A DNA stretch of 42,651 nucleotides from a virus: the IMG/VR virus record IMGVR_UViG_3300047361_000042, positions 1-42,651 of that record; one strand, given 5' to 3'. The notes below the pieces were generated by a model. The model did no database searches, was not told the origin of the DNA, and was given only the letters and a program-made list of their open reading frames with translations. The number at the start of each line of letters is the position of its first letter. The stretch's first letter is position 1. Shown here piece after piece: positions 40,198 to 42,651 of this stretch. A program made the position numbers and the translations under genes.

Positions 40198-40462
40198 TAG
40201 AACAGCTACAAATTTTAAAATAAATATGAACAACCCTGAGATACACAGAATAATTGCTGTGTCTAGGGATCTTGAAGCTAAAGGCTTTAAAATGAATAGT
40301 ATTGTTGTTATTAGCAATGCAGGCGATATGAACGGCCTTTGGGTCATAAGAGATAGAATGAATAAAAGATGGACAAATAGAATAGATTTCCTGGTCGACG
40401 AGACAATGAAGGGAGGTAAATGGACTAACGTAAAAATTAAATTATATGAGCACAATAACTAA
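40085..40462 (+). CDS. Secreted 3D-domain (RlpA-like) protein (125 aa)
   Basis: An N-terminal hydrophobic signal (MKNLILSTLLMSTISTS) is followed by a double-psi barrel of 3D type: VTATIYHATIKQTDSTP, IAVSRDLEAKGFKMNS, and VIRDRMNKRWTNRIDFLVD. Candidate key aspartates are Asp34, Asp90 and Asp101. I know this 'MNKR-TNRIDFLV' form from Bacteroidota phages and their hosts. It probably acts on peptidoglycan in the periplasm. The start lies 113 bases inside the previous gene, so signal peptide and first strand are encoded in an overprinted segment. Confidence 0.75.
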   Translation: MKNLILSTLLMSTISTSDLTVTATIYHATIKQTDSTPDRTATNFKINMNNPEIHRIIAVSRDLEAKGFKMNSIVVISNAGDMNGLWVIRDRMNKRWTNRIDFLVDETMKGGKWTNVKIKLYEHNN

Positions 40463-40571
40463 TGTAAAACATTTAATGAAAACTAATGTTTTCAATATTG
40501 CAGATAAAGTTAAATCATTTCAAAAACCTAAACGTGACAATAGGTCTAAGAATAAGAGAGTAAGAGGCTAA
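40446..40571 (+). CDS. Small basic protein (41 aa)
   Basis: Begins MSTITNVKHLMKTNVFNIAD and ends with an Arg/Lys-rich tail (KPKRDNRSKNKRVRG). It overlaps the 3D-domain gene by 17 bases and the next gene by one (TAATG). Probably nucleic-acid binding; family unknown. Confidence 0.55.
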   Translation: MSTITNVKHLMKTNVFNIADKVKSFQKPKRDNRSKNKRVRG

Positions 40572-41212
40572 TGTCACATTATGTATCAATACCGCGTCAC
40601 TTATATTATTTAAACAAGAGGCGGATTGTATACAGACGTAATCCAATAACAGATAAGCCTACATTAGAGTTTGAGTACGGTAAATTTTATGAAGAAGGTA
40701 CTTATGAATGTTATGATCTGTTTCGTAGTAAAGCTAAAATTACTACATACAAATCATTAAAATGGCATCTGTTAGTCTTGTGGTATTTAAACCCACAACT
40801 AGACATGAATGAGTTTACAAAGCTATCTGAAACTATAGCTAATTATAAGTATGGATTTATTGCGTTTGATATACCTCCAGAATTACTTAAAAGAATAATA
40901 TATGATGTAAGCATGTGTGATCTTGAAGAACCACCTAAAAATAAACTAAGAAAAGTTATATTTAATGACTATTGCTCTTTAACTCTGTCAGAAAAATTAA
41001 CTATTGTAGGTCAATTAATAGGTAGATCAAAAAGAATACATGAAGATGATATTTACCAATGCATGTTAGATATAAATGACATGGGTAAAAAAATAACTAT
41101 AAATAGACTTGCAGGCCTGTTGAATTGTTCTGCTAGAACTATACATAGAAATATGGGCTATGAACTTAAAAAAGAAAAAGAACTTTTAAATCAATCAAAT
41201 GAAAAAATATAA
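40571..41212 (+). CDS. Putative HTH DNA-binding protein (213 aa)
   Basis: Residues 174-196 (KITINRLAGLLNCSARTIHR and on) form a clear helix-turn-helix. The N-terminal part is mixed, with aromatic and basic residues (HYVSIPRHLYYLNKRRIVYR), and a middle helical stretch, LSEKLTIVGQLIGRSKRIHE. It overlaps the sigma-factor gene by 14 bases, so the two are made together. It could be a transcription activator, a sigma partner or a replication initiator. The pairing with the sigma gene makes a regulatory role most likely. Confidence 0.6.
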   Translation: MSHYVSIPRHLYYLNKRRIVYRRNPITDKPTLEFEYGKFYEEGTYECYDLFRSKAKITTYKSLKWHLLVLWYLNPQLDMNEFTKLSETIANYKYGFIAFDIPPELLKRIIYDVSMCDLEEPPKNKLRKVIFNDYCSLTLSEKLTIVGQLIGRSKRIHEDDIYQCMLDINDMGKKITINRLAGLLNCSARTIHRNMGYELKKEKELLNQSNEKI

Positions 41213-41966
41213 TATACCTAATTATATTCGTTATAAAAACGATTTAATAATTAAACTAAAACTAATAGAAGATATTGATGTTAAATATTTAAGTCAGGAA
41301 CAATTGCAATGGAAATTTATGCTATTAGTAGAAAACATAGCTCGTAAATTCTCTACAACACAACAAGCATCAGGTGTTATGAGTATTAATGATCTTATAC
41401 AAGAAGGTAATTTAAGCTTAACTAAAGCTATTAGAAAAATAGACTGGGTTAGACTAAGTGAATCAGATGATCAAGAAAAAACATTAAAGTCTTTTTTATC
41501 TAAACGTATTAAAGGTGGTATAAGACGTGCTGTTGATATAAACAGAGGCGATATAAGAATACCTGAGCATAAACTTAATGAAATACGTAAAAACAATGGT
41601 AAAGATCAAAAGATGGTTGCTATGTTTTTTAATAGTATGTTTTTATCTATTGATGATAAACCTAAAAACACTGATGATGAAGAGTCTATGATATATCAAA
41701 TAGCAGATAAATCAGAGCCTTATAATATAGGTTTATTAAATGTTTATTTAACTAGTTTATTAAAAACTCATTTAAACGAAAAAGAATATGAGGTGTTAAG
41801 ATTAAGCTATGGTTTAGACTGCGAAAAGCATTCAGCTAATAAAATAGCAGAGATCTTAAACATTGAAGGAAGCAGTGCTTATGTACGTGTTTCAGAGCTT
41901 AAAAAGCAAGCTGTAGATAAATTAATTGATAGTGTAGATCACTCGCAAGTGATTGATTATCTGTAG
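41199..41966 (+). CDS. Phage sigma-70-like factor (255 aa)
   Basis: The order of sigma regions is visible: region 2 (38-115), with SINDLIQEGNLSLTKAIRKI as the core-binding part and SFLSKRIKGGIRRAVDIN as the -10-recognising helix; a short region 3 (GDIRIPEHKLNEIRK, 117-131, like 'IRIPVH--E'); and region 4 (191-243), where YEVLRLSYGLDCEKHSANKI leads to an HTH ending SAYVRVSELKKQAVDKL. It should redirect host RNA polymerase to phage promoters; the seven-copy element is a candidate target, or the late promoters near 33.5 kb. A T4 gp55-like role is possible but region 4 is better kept here. Confidence 0.82.
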   Translation: MKKYNIPNYIRYKNDLIIKLKLIEDIDVKYLSQEQLQWKFMLLVENIARKFSTTQQASGVMSINDLIQEGNLSLTKAIRKIDWVRLSESDDQEKTLKSFLSKRIKGGIRRAVDINRGDIRIPEHKLNEIRKNNGKDQKMVAMFFNSMFLSIDDKPKNTDDEESMIYQIADKSEPYNIGLLNVYLTSLLKTHLNEKEYEVLRLSYGLDCEKHSANKIAEILNIEGSSAYVRVSELKKQAVDKLIDSVDHSQVIDYL

Positions 41967-42009
41967 TTTACTCTTGTAAAACTTAATTTTAATATGTAAT
42001 TATATAACT

Positions 42010-42516
42010 ATGACCTTAAACCAAAAGCTGGCCACAATCCAGACCAAATTTAAATCGAAGAAAAGTAGATTTAACTCATTCGGCAAATATTACTTCCGCT
42101 CAGCCGAAGACATTCTTGAAGCAACAAAACCCTATTTATTAGAATTAGGAGTAACAGTAACAATTAATGAAAACTTAGTTGAGACTAGTCCTGTACCTAT
42201 TATTGAAAGTTGTGCTACTATATCTGATGGAGAAAATACAATACCTGCTACAGCGTTAGTTGGTGTTGATCTTAATCAAAAAGGTATGCAGACACCACAA
42301 CAGTTCGGTACTGCTTCAAGTTATGGGAAGAAATACGCATTAGGTAACTTATTCCTAATTGATGATACCAAAGATGCTGATGCAACCAATGGTTTACCAA
42401 TGAACAAAGCAGCTATACAAAAAGCTAAAGACTTTGTACAAGCCGGTGGAAAGCTCGATGCTATCAAAAAGAAATATAATGTAACTCCTGAAATTGAAAA
42501 ACAAATAACATTATAG
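42010..42516 (+). CDS. erf: ERF-family single-strand annealing protein (168 aa)
   Basis: Promotes strand annealing in phage recombination. The ERF signature is clear: YYFRSAEDILEATKPYLLEL (27-46), and QQFGTASSYGKKYALGNLFL (97-116) followed by IDDTKDAD. The C-terminal 40 residues form a small helical domain. At 168 residues it is shorter than P22 Erf and close to minimal ERF proteins. It is followed at once by the start of a probable nuclease, the usual annealase-exonuclease pairing. The gene has a 43-base AT-only leader and no 31-bp element. Confidence 0.9.
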   Translation: MTLNQKLATIQTKFKSKKSRFNSFGKYYFRSAEDILEATKPYLLELGVTVTINENLVETSPVPIIESCATISDGENTIPATALVGVDLNQKGMQTPQQFGTASSYGKKYALGNLFLIDDTKDADATNGLPMNKAAIQKAKDFVQAGGKLDAIKKKYNVTPEIEKQITL

Positions 42517-42517
42517 T

Positions 42518-42651
42518 ATGACTAAACAAGAGGTGTTAGATAAGCTTAAAATTGATGAGCATTACTACGGTGACTTTGGTAAACAATACCTTAGTAACTC
42601 AGACATATCAGCTTTGTTAAACAACCCTTTAGCACTTGGACAACAGTCACC
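42518..42651 (+). CDS. Partial, probable PD-(D/E)XK exonuclease, N-terminus
   Basis: Only 44 codons lie in the window. The text HYYGDFGKQYLSNSDISALL then NNPLALG resembles the opening of Cas4/RecB-like PD-(D/E)XK nucleases of phages ('YLSNSDI--LL-NP--F'). The catalytic residues lie beyond the edge. Starting one base after the ERF stop, it fits as the exonuclease partner of the annealing protein. Confidence 0.6.
   Translation, partial: MTKQEVLDKLKIDEHYYGDFGKQYLSNSDISALLNNPLALGQQS

Noticed and set aside
1-42651. CRISPR arrays, insertion sequences, integrase, toxin-antitoxin pairs
   Set aside because: No regularly spaced repeats with unique spacers, no transposase or integrase motifs, and no recognisable toxin or antitoxin domains were seen. 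The seven-copy element is not a CRISPR, as its copies are 136 to 1252 bp apart with genes between.

Overview
This window looks like part of the genome of a tailed double-stranded DNA bacteriophage, probably marine, infecting a Bacteroidota (Flavobacteriia-like) host. It is AT-rich (about one third G+C by eye) and very compact. Gene starts lack Shine-Dalgarno sequences; where there is a leader it is A/T-rich, often built of 5- or 10-base tandem units, as in Bacteroidota. The large terminase, the portal and the 3D-domain protein also resemble families I know from phages of that phylum. The terminase (long, with a deviant Walker A) and the portal vaguely recall crAss-like phages, but this is an impression and not a search result.

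Left arm, minus strand, 33.46 kb down to 1: the late region. Transcription would begin in the divergent region near 33.5-34 kb. It runs through six large fibre or fibre-like genes built from two interchangeable N-terminal anchors, two of them ending in an S74 intramolecular chaperone. Three small tail-associated proteins follow, then a chaperonin cassette (GroEL, roofless GroES, a winged-helix candidate). Next come an M15 endolysin, a swarm of tiny basic genes and a 3TM holin. A 201-residue protein with two GroES-like halves follows, and then the packaging and head module: putative small terminase, TerL, portal, scaffold, major capsid protein, a strong UUCG-loop terminator, and two further structural genes cut by the window edge.

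Right arm, plus strand, 34.0 kb to the end: the early region. Small genes sit in tight ATGA-overlapped blocks. Nearly every block is headed by one copy of a 31-bp element, ACAAACTAAATACGA-N8-GGATAATA. It occurs seven times, always in the same orientation, always with exactly eight spacer bases, and ends within a few bases of an ATG (the first two copies are followed by ATG-TAA). Between the blocks lie an initiator-type tRNA-Met, a tRNA-Gln(TTG), a tRNA-like element with an extended hairpin instead of an anticodon arm, and an acceptor/T-arm minihelix. Three of these four end about 20 bases before the next start codon. Further on are ATP-dependent DNA ligase, a 3D-domain protein whose signal peptide overprints its neighbour, an HTH protein, a phage sigma-70-like factor, an ERF annealing protein and the start of a probable PD-(D/E)XK nuclease.

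The most interesting candidates for an undescribed system are (i) the seven-copy element as a phage-specific, perhaps leaderless, promoter family, possibly read by the phage sigma factor; (ii) tRNA and tRNA-like punctuation of early mRNA; and (iii) a phage chaperonin set of GroEL, roofless GroES and a tandem GroES-like protein. No integrase, DNA polymerase, RNA polymerase, reverse transcriptase or CRISPR array is visible. Tail tube, sheath and tape-measure genes are also absent, so the morphotype cannot be fixed from this window.
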